From positions 3,348,001-3,412,000 of the forward strand of contig OY725503.1 in NCBI GenBank assembly GCA_963281255.1: a stretch of 64,000 nucleotides of DNA. The letters run 5' to 3'. Positions 11,603 through 22,369 of the stretch are shown here, piece by piece. The translations under genes were made by a program, and so were the position numbers. The notes beneath the pieces were generated by a model. That model was not told the origin of the DNA. It saw only the letters and a program-made list of their open reading frames with translations, and searched no databases. Positions within the stretch are counted from its first letter, which is position 1, and the number at the start of each line of letters is the position of its first letter. This DNA comes from Aphrocallistes beatrix. Lineage: Eukaryota > Porifera > Hexactinellida > Sceptrulophora > Aphrocallistidae.

Positions 11603-11759
11603 TATATTTGTATACCTCCCAAATCAATTTATGTACTTATATGTTCTTGGGGGTTTGACAGTCAGGTGGAGGTACTAAACTACTGATAGTTGCTGAATGG
11701 ATGCATTGATGGCTTGATTGCATGAAACAAGTGATGTGTTTCAAATTCTCAGCTATCAG

Positions 11760-12165
11760 TAGCAAGAAAAATAATACCTCTTTTTACTTTCGGATGACAT
11801 CCTTAGTGATTTCAGTTCACTAAGGTTCTACAAGAGTGTAGATTTACACTACCAATGCAATATAATAGAGCATGAAAGCAGTGATCATAGCAAGCTTCGA
11901 ACCAGGGACCTAGGTCTCCAGTTGCAACTCGCTTAGGCTAATAGCCACTATACCAGAGTGGACCATGGGTCACTAGGTCATGGGTCATGGGTCATGGGTC
12001 ATGGGTCATGGGTCACTTGGGTCACATAAATCGCTGGGTCAGTTGGGTCATGGGTCACGTACTGGGCCACTGGGTCATGGGTCACGCATGCAATGGGTCA
12101 GATGGGTTATGGGTCACTGTAAGTGACCCATGGTCCACTCTGCACTATACCACTCAAGCAGATAA
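11760..12165 (-). mobile_element. tRNA-derived SINE, interrupted by a minisatellite MITE
   Basis: On the minus strand, leaving out the insert at 11955-12142, the head reads GAGTGGTATAGTGGCTATTA (A-box-like) and then GGTCCCTGGTTCGAAGCTTG (B-box-like), spaced as in a tRNA gene. The body continues toward 11760; its 3' end is not clear. The pol III boxes define it as a SINE rather than a working tRNA, since the rest does not fold into a cloverleaf that I can see. Confidence 0.6.
11955..12142. mobile_element. MITE filled with an ATGGGTC minisatellite, 9-bp TSD
   Basis: Ends AGAGTGGACCATGGGTCACT and its exact complement are inverted. The 9-bp word CACTATACC flanks it at 11946-11954 and 12143-12151, inside the tRNA-like SINE head. 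The interior is an irregular array of ATGGGTC/CTGGGTC words (about 17 copies). A 91-residue plus frame here is just the repeat translated. A 9-bp duplication would suit the Mutator-like group, but the transposase class is unproven. Confidence 0.75.
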
Positions 12166-12227
12166 AAATATTCATATTTTTTTTTTAGGTATAAAATTTA
12201 AAATAATATACAGTATGTTCCTAATAT

Positions 12228-12590
12228 CAGGGTTGGGTTCAAGTACTTTTGAAAGTACTTAAGTACAAGTACAACGAAAAAATGGCGAAAGTACTTAGGT
12301 ACAAGTACAAGTACTTCCAAACTCTTATTATTAATTTCTCGTATTAAGGGTGCAAAATAGGTTACATACAATCACGGCAAAAAGTCTGGAATATTGTATG
12401 TAAAATATGAATATTCTAGTTTTAGCAAAAATAACAAATTTTAATATTGCAGAATATTTAGAAGTGAAGGATAACTAGCAAGTACTTGAGTACAAGTACA
12501 AGTACAAAGGAAAAATGGCGATAGTATTAAGTACAGTACAAATACTCAATGAAAATGTACTTAAGTACAATTGTACTTGAACCCAACCCT
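12228..12590. mobile_element. hAT-type MITE of AAGTACTTGAGTAC words, 8-bp TSD
   Basis: Starts CAGGGTTGGGTTCAAGTAC and ends GTACTTGAACCCAACCCT. The target duplication CCTAATAT is at 12220-12227 and 12591-12598. The arms consist of repeated AAGTAC/GTACTT words. A half copy of the CGGCAAAAAGTC MITE (see 32286-32515) sits inside at about 12370-12463. Confidence 0.85.
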
Positions 12591-12598
12591 CCTAATAT

Positions 12599-12753
12599 AG
12601 TAGTATAAATTGAACTTTGGTAATATGGATACGAATAGGTATTTTATCCCCACACGGTGGAAATTGTATGTAAATTACTCCTGTTAATACGAATCTGGAT
12701 AATTCGAAAAAAATCCGAGTATCCCCGGTGTTTGTGCTAACGAGGCTCTACTG
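12599..12753. mobile_element. Tigger-like element end
   Basis: The right end GCTAACGAGGCTCTACTG followed by TA (12754-12755) is a pogo/Tigger-type terminus. The interior carries AATACGAAT and GGATAATTCG. The left end is not clear, perhaps because of the neighbouring hAT insertion. It cuts off the coding fragment that follows. Confidence 0.55.
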
Positions 12754-12991
12754 TAGTATATCTCTTGTATTTATGTTCTCCAATCATTTTCTCCAACTCT
12801 TCGAACTGCTTCTTTCTCAGTTCTTCCTTGTTCACGTAGTCTAGCTTCACGTCGACGAGTTGCTGGTGAAATTGATCTCTTTTGATAATCACTTGTCTGA
12901 TGATTGAGTCTAAGAATACTTTGATATTTTGTTCCACTCTTACAAACGTGTACGATGGATTATCGATCGGGTGTGGGTATATTACCGTCAT
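12737..12991 (-). pseudogene. truncated coiled-coil gene fragment
   Basis: ATG at 12991 opens an 84-residue frame. The real-looking part is about 71 residues, with a helical, heptad-like charged stretch (KRDQFHQQLVDVKLDYVNKE; ELRKKQFEELEKMIGE). The last residues come from the Tigger-like terminus, so the gene is cut there. The stretch resembles the start of the coiled coil of the NHL protein at 52867 (arginine-valine-glutamate motif followed by a long helix), so it may be a remnant of a second gene of that type. That relation is inference. Confidence 0.4.
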
Positions 12992-13489
12992 TATGCCTTA
13001 GAATTATGTCCTATTGTTAGATAAAACACAATCGATGAGATTATTTATATCAGTGAGATATCTGGTTGTATCAATATGGGAATGAGATGTGACATTGGAC
13101 CTGAAGTATGAAATAGATATGAGGCATGTTATGTCTCGAGTTTCTTTGTTAGGGATGACTGCGTAGGTTGAGCTCTGGTAAAAAGGTGTGAACACTTTTC
13201 AGAATTTGCACCCAGGTTCAAATGACCCATAGTAACAGTTCTCATTTCTATCGTAAAATATGAACTATTGTCAAATGTGTTAAAATATGTACAATTTTTT
13301 GTGCGAAAGTACACAGCAATAATTGTTTTGTAAATAATTTTTTCATGAATTGAGCATTGAGTCTAGTGTGTTGATTATAAATATTTATAACAATTAATTT
13401 GGAAGAAATCAAGCTTTAGGGATACCTTTTATTTTCATGGAGTTGAACTATCGAGCTGTCGACCGAAGAATTTTCACGAAGCATAAACT

Positions 13490-14836
13490 TTAATAGAACC
13501 ATTGCATTATCAATCCAGTCAAGCAAATAAACGCATAGCCTAGAAACACTATATCAGATCCCAAATACTCGACTAGCAACGGAACAATTAATTGATTTAA
13601 GCATTCAGCCACGTAATTTGAGAGTGTAGCAATTCCAGCTGAAACTGCTCGGTGCCTCGGGTGTAAAATCTCTCCATACAACCACCAGACTATTGAGGAC
13701 CATCCAACAGCTACTGTGAATCCATAAGCGATGATATCCAGTATAATAACACATTCTAAAACAGTGCATTGAGGAGCTGAATCAAAATTGTTTTCGCAGT
13801 TGTATTTTCTCATTGAAAGGAACATTGTCAGTGCCAAAATTAGATTAGCTACTATCTGAATGGCTGTCGTTACCATCAGTAACTTTTTCCATTTTACTCT
13901 GTGAATAATTGAAATGAAAACGATGCATCCAATTAATTGGGAAGTCATATAAAAGGAAGATGCAACTTTAGAGTCGAAATTCACAACACTTTGCAATATG
14001 TGAGCACAAAATCCATTCAGTAACAAGTATCCTGAGCAGGTTTTCAACACTTGTGTGCTAATACATATTAGCAAAGGCCGGATGATGGGCCATGACATGA
14101 AACTGGAGAGTTGTCTTGGCAATTCCTTATCAGGTGAGCAGGATGGTGGGAGTGAGCATGAAGTTGTCTCAAAATGTGGTTCTGATATACAATTTTCCGT
14201 TTTACCGTAATATTTTTCGGCTTCAATGCTTTTATCTGTCCAACCTTTGCTCTTCAACCACTGAGGACTCTCATAGGGGAAAAGTAAGTTGAATGTAACA
14301 ATCAATAGAAAAATCACATAGGTTACAATAAGCCATCGATATTCAATCCAAATCCCAAGGATATAGCATAAAATAAATCCTGACCGAATTGAGAGACCCA
14401 AGAGAGAACCAAATATTTTTCTGATAGAAGAAGTTGAAACTTCTGCATTAAAAACAGGAACAACTGATGCAAGAAAGCCGAAGAATAAGCCTAATAGAAA
14501 CCTCCCCGCAATTATCAAAATACCATTGAATCCCCAAATAATTAGAAATGACCCCAAGCCGGCTAAGGGGGAGAAGATAATAAGAGTGTGTTTGTTACCC
14601 AACCACTCGCTGATTGGGCCTGAAATGGAACTCGTGAATATAGCTCCTAAGTAAAGAGCAGATACAAATACAGGATACGTTTTCGCCGTAAGTAGACCTT
14701 TCTGCAGTATTTCTTCTTCGATTGGAGAAGTGGTGGCTTGTAAGAAAGTCATTGACATGAAAGCAAGTGTTGTTGTCATACAAGCGTGTATCGCCAGTAA
14801 GGGGAAATTATTATTATTAAGGATTTTGAACTTCAT
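13490..14836 (-). CDS. MFS sugar transporter, SLC2/Tret1-like
   Basis: A single-exon 448-residue protein that should move hexoses or trehalose-like sugars across the plasma membrane. About twelve hydrophobic helices are visible. Family marks in order: helix 1 with AIHACMTTTLAFMSMTF; loop 2-3 motif GPISEWLGNKHTLI (a variant of G-x3-D-x2-GRR, lacking the double arginine); GRFLLGLFFGFLASVVPVF with a following glutamate; FPYESPQWLKSKG (PESPRWL type) after helix 6; a long central loop rich in Ser and Cys; WWLYGEILHPRHRAVSAGI (the E-x6-R motif) in the second half. It ends at helix 12 and lacks the usual PETKG tail, so it is slightly short. The frame is undamaged. Neighbours give no functional hint. 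Substrate cannot be read from sequence. Confidence 0.8.
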   Translation of the reverse strand: MKFKILNNNNFPLLAIHACMTTTLAFMSMTFLQATTSPIEEEILQKGLLTAKTYPVFVSALYLGAIFTSSISGPISEWLGNKHTLIIFSPLAGLGSFLIIWGFNGILIIAGRFLLGLFFGFLASVVPVFNAEVSTSSIRKIFGSLLGLSIRSGFILCYILGIWIEYRWLIVTYVIFLLIVTFNLLFPYESPQWLKSKGWTDKSIEAEKYYGKTENCISEPHFETTSCSLPPSCSPDKELPRQLSSFMSWPIIRPLLICISTQVLKTCSGYLLLNGFCAHILQSVVNFDSKVASSFYMTSQLIGCIVFISIIHRVKWKKLLMVTTAIQIVANLILALTMFLSMRKYNCENNFDSAPQCTVLECVIILDIIAYGFTVAVGWSSIVWWLYGEILHPRHRAVSAGIATLSNYVAECLNQLIVPLLVEYLGSDIVFLGYAFICLTGLIMQWFY

Positions 14837-15870
14837 AGCGAGATAATTATACTTGTATAGAATTAATTGGGTCTATTTAGGTGTCTTGAATAAATACGAC
14901 TGTATATACTCGAGGTGTATATATATAACTTCTGTTCCATGTGATTATTGATTTTTAATTTGCAAGATGTGCTTGTAAGATATCTATATATTTCTAATAT
15001 TAAATTTTAGCTTTGCATATTATTGTAGAAACAATACACGTACAATTTCTAATGCATTGTTAATACTAACCTCTGAATTTCTAATGATTTACAAAGCATT
15101 TTTAAATTTCATTTATGATTCTTCTTGAGATAAAATTGCTCCATAAACTAACCACATCATTTAGGATTTTAGGTTCTCTTAAAATGCTGTGTAAGTTGTG
15201 TAGCTTTGTTTTGATATGACTGGCTGGAATGCCCACTATTATGTTGCACACGGGGCGAGAAAATTAACACATATTCATAGCTCAAAACTAGCAGGAATAA
15301 CAATTCGAGACTGAGTTCATTAGATTCCTCTTGCAATTTCAAGGTTAGGTGCGTAATCAACTTCTTTCTACCGTGAATATTTTTCCATTAACTTTTCTGA
15401 GTATGTATTGAAGATCCAAGTATGAAATATGGCTTCTGTTGAAGAAATCGACTCGGATCCCTTAAATGATCAGAAATTATCTTGAATGCAAAAATCTTAA
15501 TGATTGGATTATTTTAGAAATTACTTTCAAAATACATTTGAGGCAATTCGATTTCGCAGATTGAATATGTCATAAAAATTGTCTTTTGAAAATAAGTATT
15601 TGATACTTTTACATTGAACTACGTACCGATCAAGTATCATAGTTACATGTAGCAGCTGCAAGTTATTAATTCATAGAAGAATCAGGATGAACTCACAGTA
15701 GTAGATAGTATTACAATTCTAAATTTAGTAATTTAGTATCTATTAAGACAATTGTCTAAATGTCGAAATCAAAATGGTTCCATTAAATTACCATAATTAC
15801 AATTGATATGCACTGATACATATATACTGAATTAACTACACAGGTTACAATTCAAACACAGACTCACAAT
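14837..15870. other. intergenic, no feature recognised
   Basis: AT-rich. A minus-strand 63-residue open frame at 15169-15360 looks accidental. The sequence just before 15871 contains CACAGGTTACAATTCAAAC, which could be a splice acceptor or 5' leader. Confidence 0.35.
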
Positions 15871-16464
15871 ATGTTTACAAGTGATGCTATTTTCCTAATT
15901 AAACTAGCTTCAACTTATTGTGGCTTCAACAAAACAAACTTAATAATCCTGCTATGCACATCTGTGTTTTACATCCTACTTTTCTTGGTAATGCTACCGA
16001 TAAACATCCGTCTAGCAGGCCAGCTCATAATGCAGGTTTTCAAGTATAGATACATCGTGAACAACCATGCAACAGATACAGACCACAAAGTAATGGCTGC
16101 GTACTACCAACACTTTAAAATTATACTCGGGATAGTGTGTTGTATGATTGGATTCAATGCATTCAACACTCTCTTCAACATATATCTCTCTGTATCTGTT
16201 TCTACAGAAAAATTGGAACAATCAATTTCAGATGAAATACGCTCTGGGTTCACTCACCCTTGCATTCCAGGAAGGGATAGTCATATCTTCCAGATACAGG
16301 TCTACCCTTGGCTTTTTCTTACAGCAATATACTGGTTTGATGTCGTTGTTCGGCTTATCTTCGTTTTCAGTTTTTTAAAGATGACATTAAGTGTGGCGCG
16401 TATGGAGATACGGCTCTACATCAAGCCGTGCGTATTAATGCTGGAACATTCATCTCTACACTAG
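15871..16464 (+). CDS. small multi-pass membrane protein, unrecognised
   Basis: A 197-residue frame with ATG. Three clear hydrophobic helices: about 24-46 (NLIILLCTSVFYILLFLVML), 83-106 (FKIILGIVCCMIGFNAFNTL) and 143-166 (YPWLFLTAIYWFDVVVRLIF). The last 30 residues overlap, in another frame, the first recognised ankyrin exon of the next gene, and the acceptor of that exon lies inside this frame. It may be a partial receptor with its later part lost, an upstream gene ending here, or an exon spliced differently. It resembles the second half of the seven-helix fragment at 6227-7298 in composition only. Confidence 0.35.
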   Translation: MFTSDAIFLIKLASTYCGFNKTNLIILLCTSVFYILLFLVMLPINIRLAGQLIMQVFKYRYIVNNHATDTDHKVMAAYYQHFKIILGIVCCMIGFNAFNTLFNIYLSVSVSTEKLEQSISDEIRSGFTHPCIPGRDSHIFQIQVYPWLFLTAIYWFDVVVRLIFVFSFLKMTLSVARMEIRLYIKPCVLMLEHSSLH

Positions 16465-19400
16465 TGGAATTCGGGGCAAATTATTTGTAAGTATTTTTTC
16501 AATAAACTGATAAAATCCCATTTGAAAAACTCATTCACAATTTCACACCCCATGGAATTCCCATTCCCATGTCAACCCTGTTACGTGTCTCCATTCCCCA
16601 GTTATAATTATAATAGTATATCCATAAATGGTTAATCATAGAACCATACTTTTTAGTCAATTAGTATAAACATTATCTCAAACGCTTAATATATATATAT
16701 ATATTGGTCACTTGACTATATTTTGAAATATTTTTTCCTAGCAACGCAGGAATGTGTCAAGAATGTAGCAACATTCCATACTCAAATATTTTTCCTAATC
16801 ACATTGAGTGATTCCTTGTTCGAGAGAGATTTACTTATCACAGCTAATAATACTTGGGAGTATTGTGAAAAATCAGGTAGTTTAGAAGGTCGATATGTGC
16901 ACCCAGCTAGCTGAGCGGGAATCGAACAAGGGGTCTCGATATCGATATGGTTAGGGAAAAAATAAGGGAAAAATGAGAATGGAATGGAATCCTGACACAT
17001 TCCTGCGTTGCTAGGGAATTCAAATATAGTCAAGTGATCACTTAAACGAAGAGAAATTTTACGCTGATTACGAATATCGTAACTGTAGAAGTTTATGCAT
17101 TTTAACACCTTAAAGTGTGCCCGAATGTGGCACTTAAAGTGGCATTTAGGGATATTCCACCGAAGGGATCTTTGGGGTTTTTAATATGTTGCTTAACCCC
17201 GCCTATACCAGGAATGTGTTGCGCCATTTCCTGTTTAAGCCATTTTGGGCGGGGAAGCCATATAAATTTGGTGTCCAGACTATAAATAGAAAAGATCCCA
17301 GGTAAAAGTGTCATTAAGTACCTTCCCTCGTTCATTTACCATTGAAATAAATTATGTTGCAATTTGTTCCAACTGGACCAAAATGTTTTCGTAGATTGAC
17401 TGGACTATTATATGCAGGTGAATTATAATGCGAAAGTTGACAACGGGATAAGTGGACGTTATGTACATATATGTATAACGCTGTTAGCATCTCATCAACA
17501 GAGTATTTTGTCACTGGCTCTGACGAGAAATATCAAATCATAACAGATTTATAACATCATTATCGCATTTTTATAATTAGAATTTTTGGGCATAGCCTGC
17601 CATTATAATTGATAAAAAGTTCCAATTTAAATGACAAGTATATAATCCTTACTGGATGATACTATCATGATCCGAAATGATAAATCATTATTAGGAGTTA
17701 TAATTAAAAGAAGGAAATCATTAAATCTTGTGCCATCATGATGATTTAGCATATTTTTAAATTTTCAAGTAATTATCTTTTTTAAACTGTGGCTATGGGA
17801 GGTATTACTGCCGGGTATCACACTCATCTTAGAACTGTGCACCTATACTATTATTATATAGGATCATAGATCCTAAAGTATATACATAGGATGGGAAACA
17901 CATTAAAAATTGTTTGTCTCAGTTTTGTTTATTCATTTGTTTCCTAATTAGTGAAGTCAATGCAGACGGAGACACAGCTCTGCACCTCGCACTCAAGCTT
18001 CCAAATTTTAACGTAACTGAAAAGATCCTGGAGCATAAGGATGCAGGGAAATTAGCTACAATTAAAAATTATGAAAATCTGAAACCGATACAGTTGGCAG
18101 TTAGATACAATAAAATAGATGCAGTAAAAAGGCTGTTTGAGGCAAGTGAATCTTGTGAATCAAATTCCTGCCAAAATTTAAAGGACGAGATGTCTAATTT
18201 ACTACATATTGCAGCTGAATATGGACACGTGCATTTAGCAAAATTAGCGATTGAACATGGTTATAAAAAAGGTGAGTTTAATGCTTCGTTTATAACATCC
18301 TTATACTAGCCATTTACAGTATAACGAAATGTCAGAGTTCCAATTAAGGCGATATCACTTGTAGTATTGTAATGGTACATTAGGACAGTAGGACAGTATG
18401 GTACATTAGGACAGTATAACTGGATATTTCATTCTATCACTCAACTGTAAACTTGCATTCTAAAGGTTAATATATTAATTTATGTAGGTAAAAGCATCAT
18501 CAATGATTATAACGAAAACAATATCACTCCACTCCACCTGGCAGCCAAAAACGGTCATAAAGAAGTGGTGAGGCTTCTACTAGACTACGGAGCAATCCTA
18601 CATCAATGTCCTATTGGCGGTACGCCTGTAGTATCAGCAGCATATGGCGGTTACCTCGGGATAGTTCAGACTCTCATTGAACTATTTCCATATTCCAAAG
18701 ACTATAATACTCGATCTGGTGACTCTCCTCTACATGTAGCAGCGATTAGAGGCCAAGCAGACATTGTGGTGTACCTATTAGAACAAAATGCCAAGATTAC
18801 ACTGAATAATGACGGTAGTACGTTCTTCTACGATGCTGTCATTAATGATCATATTTCTGTTGTACAAAATACGCTGAAACACAGACGTTGGAAAGAGGCA
18901 TTAGATATTCTGCCAACTTCAAGAGAACCCCCGTTCGTGGCTTTGATCATTCGCATGCCATGCTTTGCTAAATTGGTGTTAGACAAATCGATCGAGAAAT
19001 CATCTTTCAGCGATGCGAAGAGGGATTACTGGATTAAATACGATTTTAAATATTTATTTCCTCCGCTTAACATTCCCTTAATAGCCCGATCTGAAAGCAA
19101 TTCACTCACAGACAGCGACACGAATTATAACTCTATTAGTTTCTCCATCAGCACAATGCTACAACCAACTGAGAGAATGTTCGAATACAAGAAAGTGGAT
19201 AAAATGTACATCTTGGACAAGATGAGGAAATTTGACCGTGGACAGCTGCTAACTCATCCCTTAGTCACCCACTTCTTGCAGGTTAAGTGGTATCGGTATG
19301 GCAGTAAATTCTATGGGATCATTCTGTTCACATTTCTCGTTTATTTATTGCTTCTCTCTGTCTTTCCTAACATCTATCAACCAGGAGAATCTTGTGAGAG

Positions 19401-20504
19401 TGACAGTTATACGTCTCTAAACTTTTCGAACCGTCAAAATACAACCTATTACAACACAGTTTCTTCGTGTATCGATCAGTGTTGGAGGCTTTGTCATTGA
19501 TCTACCTAAGCCTATTCTTAATTGGATCATTCTTGGCGAAGCACAAACTGTGTTATATTATCTCGGTTCATTCTATCGTCGAGTTACTATGCTATGTGTC
19601 CACACTCCTTTTCCTCCCAATACACACTCCTTGCTTAAATTGGGGAGCAGGTGCGTTTGCGCTATTTTTCGGTTGGACAACATTCGCATTTTACCTCGGG
19701 CAATATGGATTATTTGCTCTTTACACTCGGATGCTGATCGCCGTATTTAAAACGGTTATTTTTATGCTCCCGCTAGTGTGTATCATTCTTCTATCATTCG
19801 CGTTTGCATTCCACATCTTCCTGACTTCAGTCATCACAGAGCATGAGGAGCTAGAGAGGTCGTTACTCATGGTGTTCCAAATGCTGATTGGAGAGCCAGG
19901 CTTCGATGTAGTCACTGACTTTGCTTTTGGAGTTGGTCAACTTCCAAACAAGGGCATTATTTATTTCTTCTTCGTGCTAGCTGGCTTGGCGGTTACCATA
20001 ATGCTGACCAACCTCCTAATCGGCCTGGCTGTAGGGGATATCGCAAACGTTAGGGAGGGCGCTTACCTTCAGCGCGTGAAGGATCGAATTATCTTTTTCG
20101 GTAATATGGATAGGGCGATTCCTTCATGGATAAAACGAGATGAGAATAATGTGAAAATTTTAGTTTATCCAAATAGACACAGATTAGGACAAATCTATAT
20201 AATCTGGAAGCAGATATTAGAACTTGTATACCCTGCTCACAAACAAGAAATAGATGAAGTATTGGTGAACGATGAACAAGCACTGGAGACGAGATTGGAA
20301 TCAGTAGAGAGGGGAATAAACGAACTGAAAGAGATGTTTGCAAAACAATTTAACGGACCGAGTAATGTATGGAATCAGGAGCAAAAACTAGAGCAGAAGG
20401 CATCAAAACCATATGATCCAATTGGAAGGAGCTTTTTAAAGGTTAATAAGCGTACCAAGCGGAATCCATTGATTCAATTTAGCTATTCACATGATAATGT
20501 GTAG
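16371..20504 (+). CDS. TRPA-like ankyrin cation channel (three exons, one frame change)
   Basis: A non-selective cation channel of the TRPA type, expected at the plasma membrane in sensory-type signalling. Exons: 16371-16486 (acceptor TTCGTTTTCAG, donor GTAAGT), 17952-18271 and 18488-20504; phases join correctly. Ankyrin repeats are seen as GDTALHQAVRINAGTFISTL, DGDTALHLALK, NITPLHLAAKNGHKEVVRLL and GDSPLHVAAIRGQADIVVYL. Then come the S1-S6 helices, the pore segment (FQMLIGEPGFDVV) and the S6/TRP-like stretch LTNLLIGLAVGDIANVREGA, closely like TRPA1. A C-terminal coiled coil (ETRLESVERGINELKEMF) follows, as in TRPA tetramers. The frame changes near 19461-19500, in the S1-S2 loop region. No short GT-AG intron restores it, so the copy is broken or the assembly has an error. 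N-terminal exons upstream of 16371 were not found; family members usually have many more ankyrin repeats. Confidence 0.8.
16704..17045. mobile_element. MITE in TRPA intron 1
   Basis: Inverted ends GGTCACTTGACTATATTT and AAATATAGTCAAGTGATCAC, with CTAGCAACGCAGGAATGTGT and its complement inside both arms. An AT dinucleotide run precedes it. A B-box-like GTTCGATTCC on the minus strand near 16920 has no A box partner. Related CAACGCAGGAATGT words occur in the hairpin at 44077-44730. Confidence 0.65.
17175..17312. repeat. dispersed repeat (CCATTTTGGGCGGG family)
   Basis: Contains GTTTAAGCCATTTTGGGCGG, GCCATATAAATTTGG and CTATAAATAGAAAAGATCCC. Copies lie at about 34040-34145, 56280-56360 and 60995-61090, and a reversed one near 31510-31615. 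No terminal repeats or pol III boxes were seen, so the class is open. Confidence 0.5.
17490..17790. mobile_element. decayed Helitron-like fragment
   Basis: In intron 1 of the channel gene; shares the order of landmarks of the Helitron-like family in decayed form (GTCACTGGCTCTGA, then TATAATTAGAATTT, then ACTATCATGATC). Low similarity, assigned by pattern order only. Confidence 0.3.
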
Positions 20505-20870
20505 CATACACATATGTACATGCATTCCTATGATTAATTCTTCTCTTGAAATATTATACTTCATGATGAATGAAATAGAGCACATTTAAGGCGTATGTAT
20601 TCATGTACATATAATATAGATAGAGCTGTACGATTATTGTTATTAACAATCTTTGCTACCTGATATAATAAGCAACAATATAATTTAGTTAATCCTATAA
20701 ATTCGATGTAAATGTACAAGCAGAAATTCCTCCTTCTCGGTTGATGTATGTTTAATTTCGATGAGAGGATTTCGAACAATCAATCAATATAACAGTCAAA
20801 GGTAAAATGGGCAACTTGTAATAATATACGAGGACGGGTCAAAGGAAAATATTTCATGAATATATCTTAA
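20505..20870. other. downstream of TRPA gene, no feature recognised
   Basis: AT-rich spacer after the channel stop codon. I did not find a convincing AATAAA. Confidence 0.3.
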
Positions 20871-20873
20871 GCC

Positions 20874-21000
20874 ATAGCCTACTGCATATAAGGCCTCACA
20901 GTAACTTGCGGATTTTGGACTAGGGATGTGGTAGAAGATGGTTGAAGCTGCCTTAAATCATTAACTACGCACAATAGAGGTTATGAATGTATTACTAGGA
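20874..21000. mobile_element. P-like MITE end (CATAGCCTACTG family)
   Basis: Starts CATAGCCTACTGCATATAAG, continues with GGCCTCACAGTAACTTGCGG and GGACTAGGGATGTGGT. The same head occurs at 22184, 24952, 31384, 43985 and 59664. It shares the CATAG start and the GGACCAGGGAT block with the P-superfamily element at 35895-38245. 21001-21490 holds nothing recognised. Confidence 0.5.
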
Positions 21001-21492
21001 TATATAAATATGGTGTCCAAGTACCCATATCCATTGTTAAAATTTAGATTAGTCACCATATGATTGGACAATAGGTTATATTTATGACGAATTTAGTTTT
21101 TCAGAGTCGGTTTAAGGACACTTCTGAGTGTTTTTATTATAATTTTTTTCGCATAGAATTGAGATGTGAATGGGTTAAACATTTTCACACATACAGCCTG
21201 TCCGATAATTACTTACACATTTTTTAGCAGATTTTTTGACAAAACTAGAGGGAATATCGTTTTGATACTTTACTGCGAATAGTCAGCTAATATAAAATTA
21301 ATAATTTATATTCCTCCCTTCATGCAATGACAAGCTGACAACGCGGCATTGAAGATCAATAATTTTTCAAGAATGGTCCATCGATGCCCCTCCCCTAAAT
21401 ACTGGTTAGATAACCTTTCAGCTGTTTAATTGATTTTGGAGCACGCTTTACAAAGTTTTCTTTGATCCATGCGAATAAATTTTCGATTGGAT

Positions 21493-21720
21493 CAGGGCTG
21501 TATAAACTCATTTTGAGTTGGTAAAAAAAATCATTTTCTAGGCACCAACTCATTCATTTATATTGTACCAACTCATTCATTTAGATGTAACCAACTCATT
21601 CAATTCATCCAGCTTTATGTAACCAACTCATTTCAAAATGAGTTGATTCAATCAACTCATTTAGAAACGAGTTGATTGTAACCAACTCATTTCTAAAACT
21701 CATTTCAACTCAAAGACTCC
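21493..21720. mobile_element. hAT-like MITE built of CCAACTCATT words
   Basis: Starts CAGGGCTGTATAAACTC and is made of repeated ACCAACTCATTCATTTA and its complement (GAGTTGGTTA type). The right end appears cut by the Helitron-like pieces next to it, and no target duplication was found. Confidence 0.5.
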
Positions 21721-22182
21721 TACATACCAAAAATCAGCTTTCTGCGCCTTGCAGTTTCTTCAACTAATTCGTTACAGATATCCTTACTATTAAAACTCGA
21801 TTAATATATATATATATATGTAATGAATTGATTGAAGAAACTACCAGGCACAAAAAGCTATTTCTGGCATGTGGGAGTCTTTTGGCTATGGCTCTACTAA
21901 GTTCTGAGCTCAGATGAAAATGTCGACTCATCATGGAATTATGACGTCATTGTCACCTTTTTTTATAATTATAAATTTTAGTTTTTCCATTATAACTCAG
22001 CCATTTTAGGCGATAGAAGGCAGAAATTTTAACAGAATGTGTATATTAATAAATCTCACATAAGATACAACTATCATCAAAAAATGATGACTCATCATTC
22101 TGTCATGACGTCATCATTACGCATTAAAAAAATTAAAAATTGATTATTTTTCGAATGATATCGATTTTAACAGTAAGACAGA
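21721..22182. mobile_element. two Helitron-like pieces in opposite orientation
   Basis: 21721-21780 is a reversed internal fragment (GCAGTTTCTTCAACTAATTCG). 21781-22182 is a direct 5' part starting TCCTTACTATTAAAACTCG and ending after GATATCGATTTTAACAGT, where the P-like MITE begins. The 3' GC-rich terminus is missing. Confidence 0.6.
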
Positions 22183-22183
22183 C

Positions 22184-22265
22184 CATAGCCTATTGTATAT
22201 AAGGCCTCACAGTAACTTGCGGATTTGGGACTACGGATGCGGTAGATGGTTGAAATAATACATGG
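22184..22265. mobile_element. P-like MITE end
   Basis: CATAGCCTATTGTATATAAG head followed by GGCCTCACAGTAACTTGCGG, GGGACTACGGATGCGGT. Abuts the truncated Helitron-like copy. Confidence 0.5.
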
Positions 22266-22369
22266 GCTGCCTTGCGAAATATTGTACAAATCGGACGGTT
22301 AGATATCGCAGCAGCGCGCATATGTTCATACATACCTACATACATAATACCTACATCTATGCTATAAGG

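Noticed and set aside
11870-11965. Functional tRNA gene
   Set aside because: A- and B-box-like words are present, but the rest does not fold as a tRNA and it continues into a SINE body.
11987-12262. 91-residue protein rich in Gly, His, Trp and Met
   Set aside because: It is the translation of the ATGGGTC minisatellite.
16880-16950. Possible tRNA gene (B-box-like GTTCGATTCC)
   Set aside because: No A box at the right distance and no cloverleaf; it lies inside a MITE.
19384-19460. A short intron that would repair the channel frame
   Set aside because: The only good GT-AG pair (19394-19459) is 66 nt, a multiple of three, so it does not change the frame.
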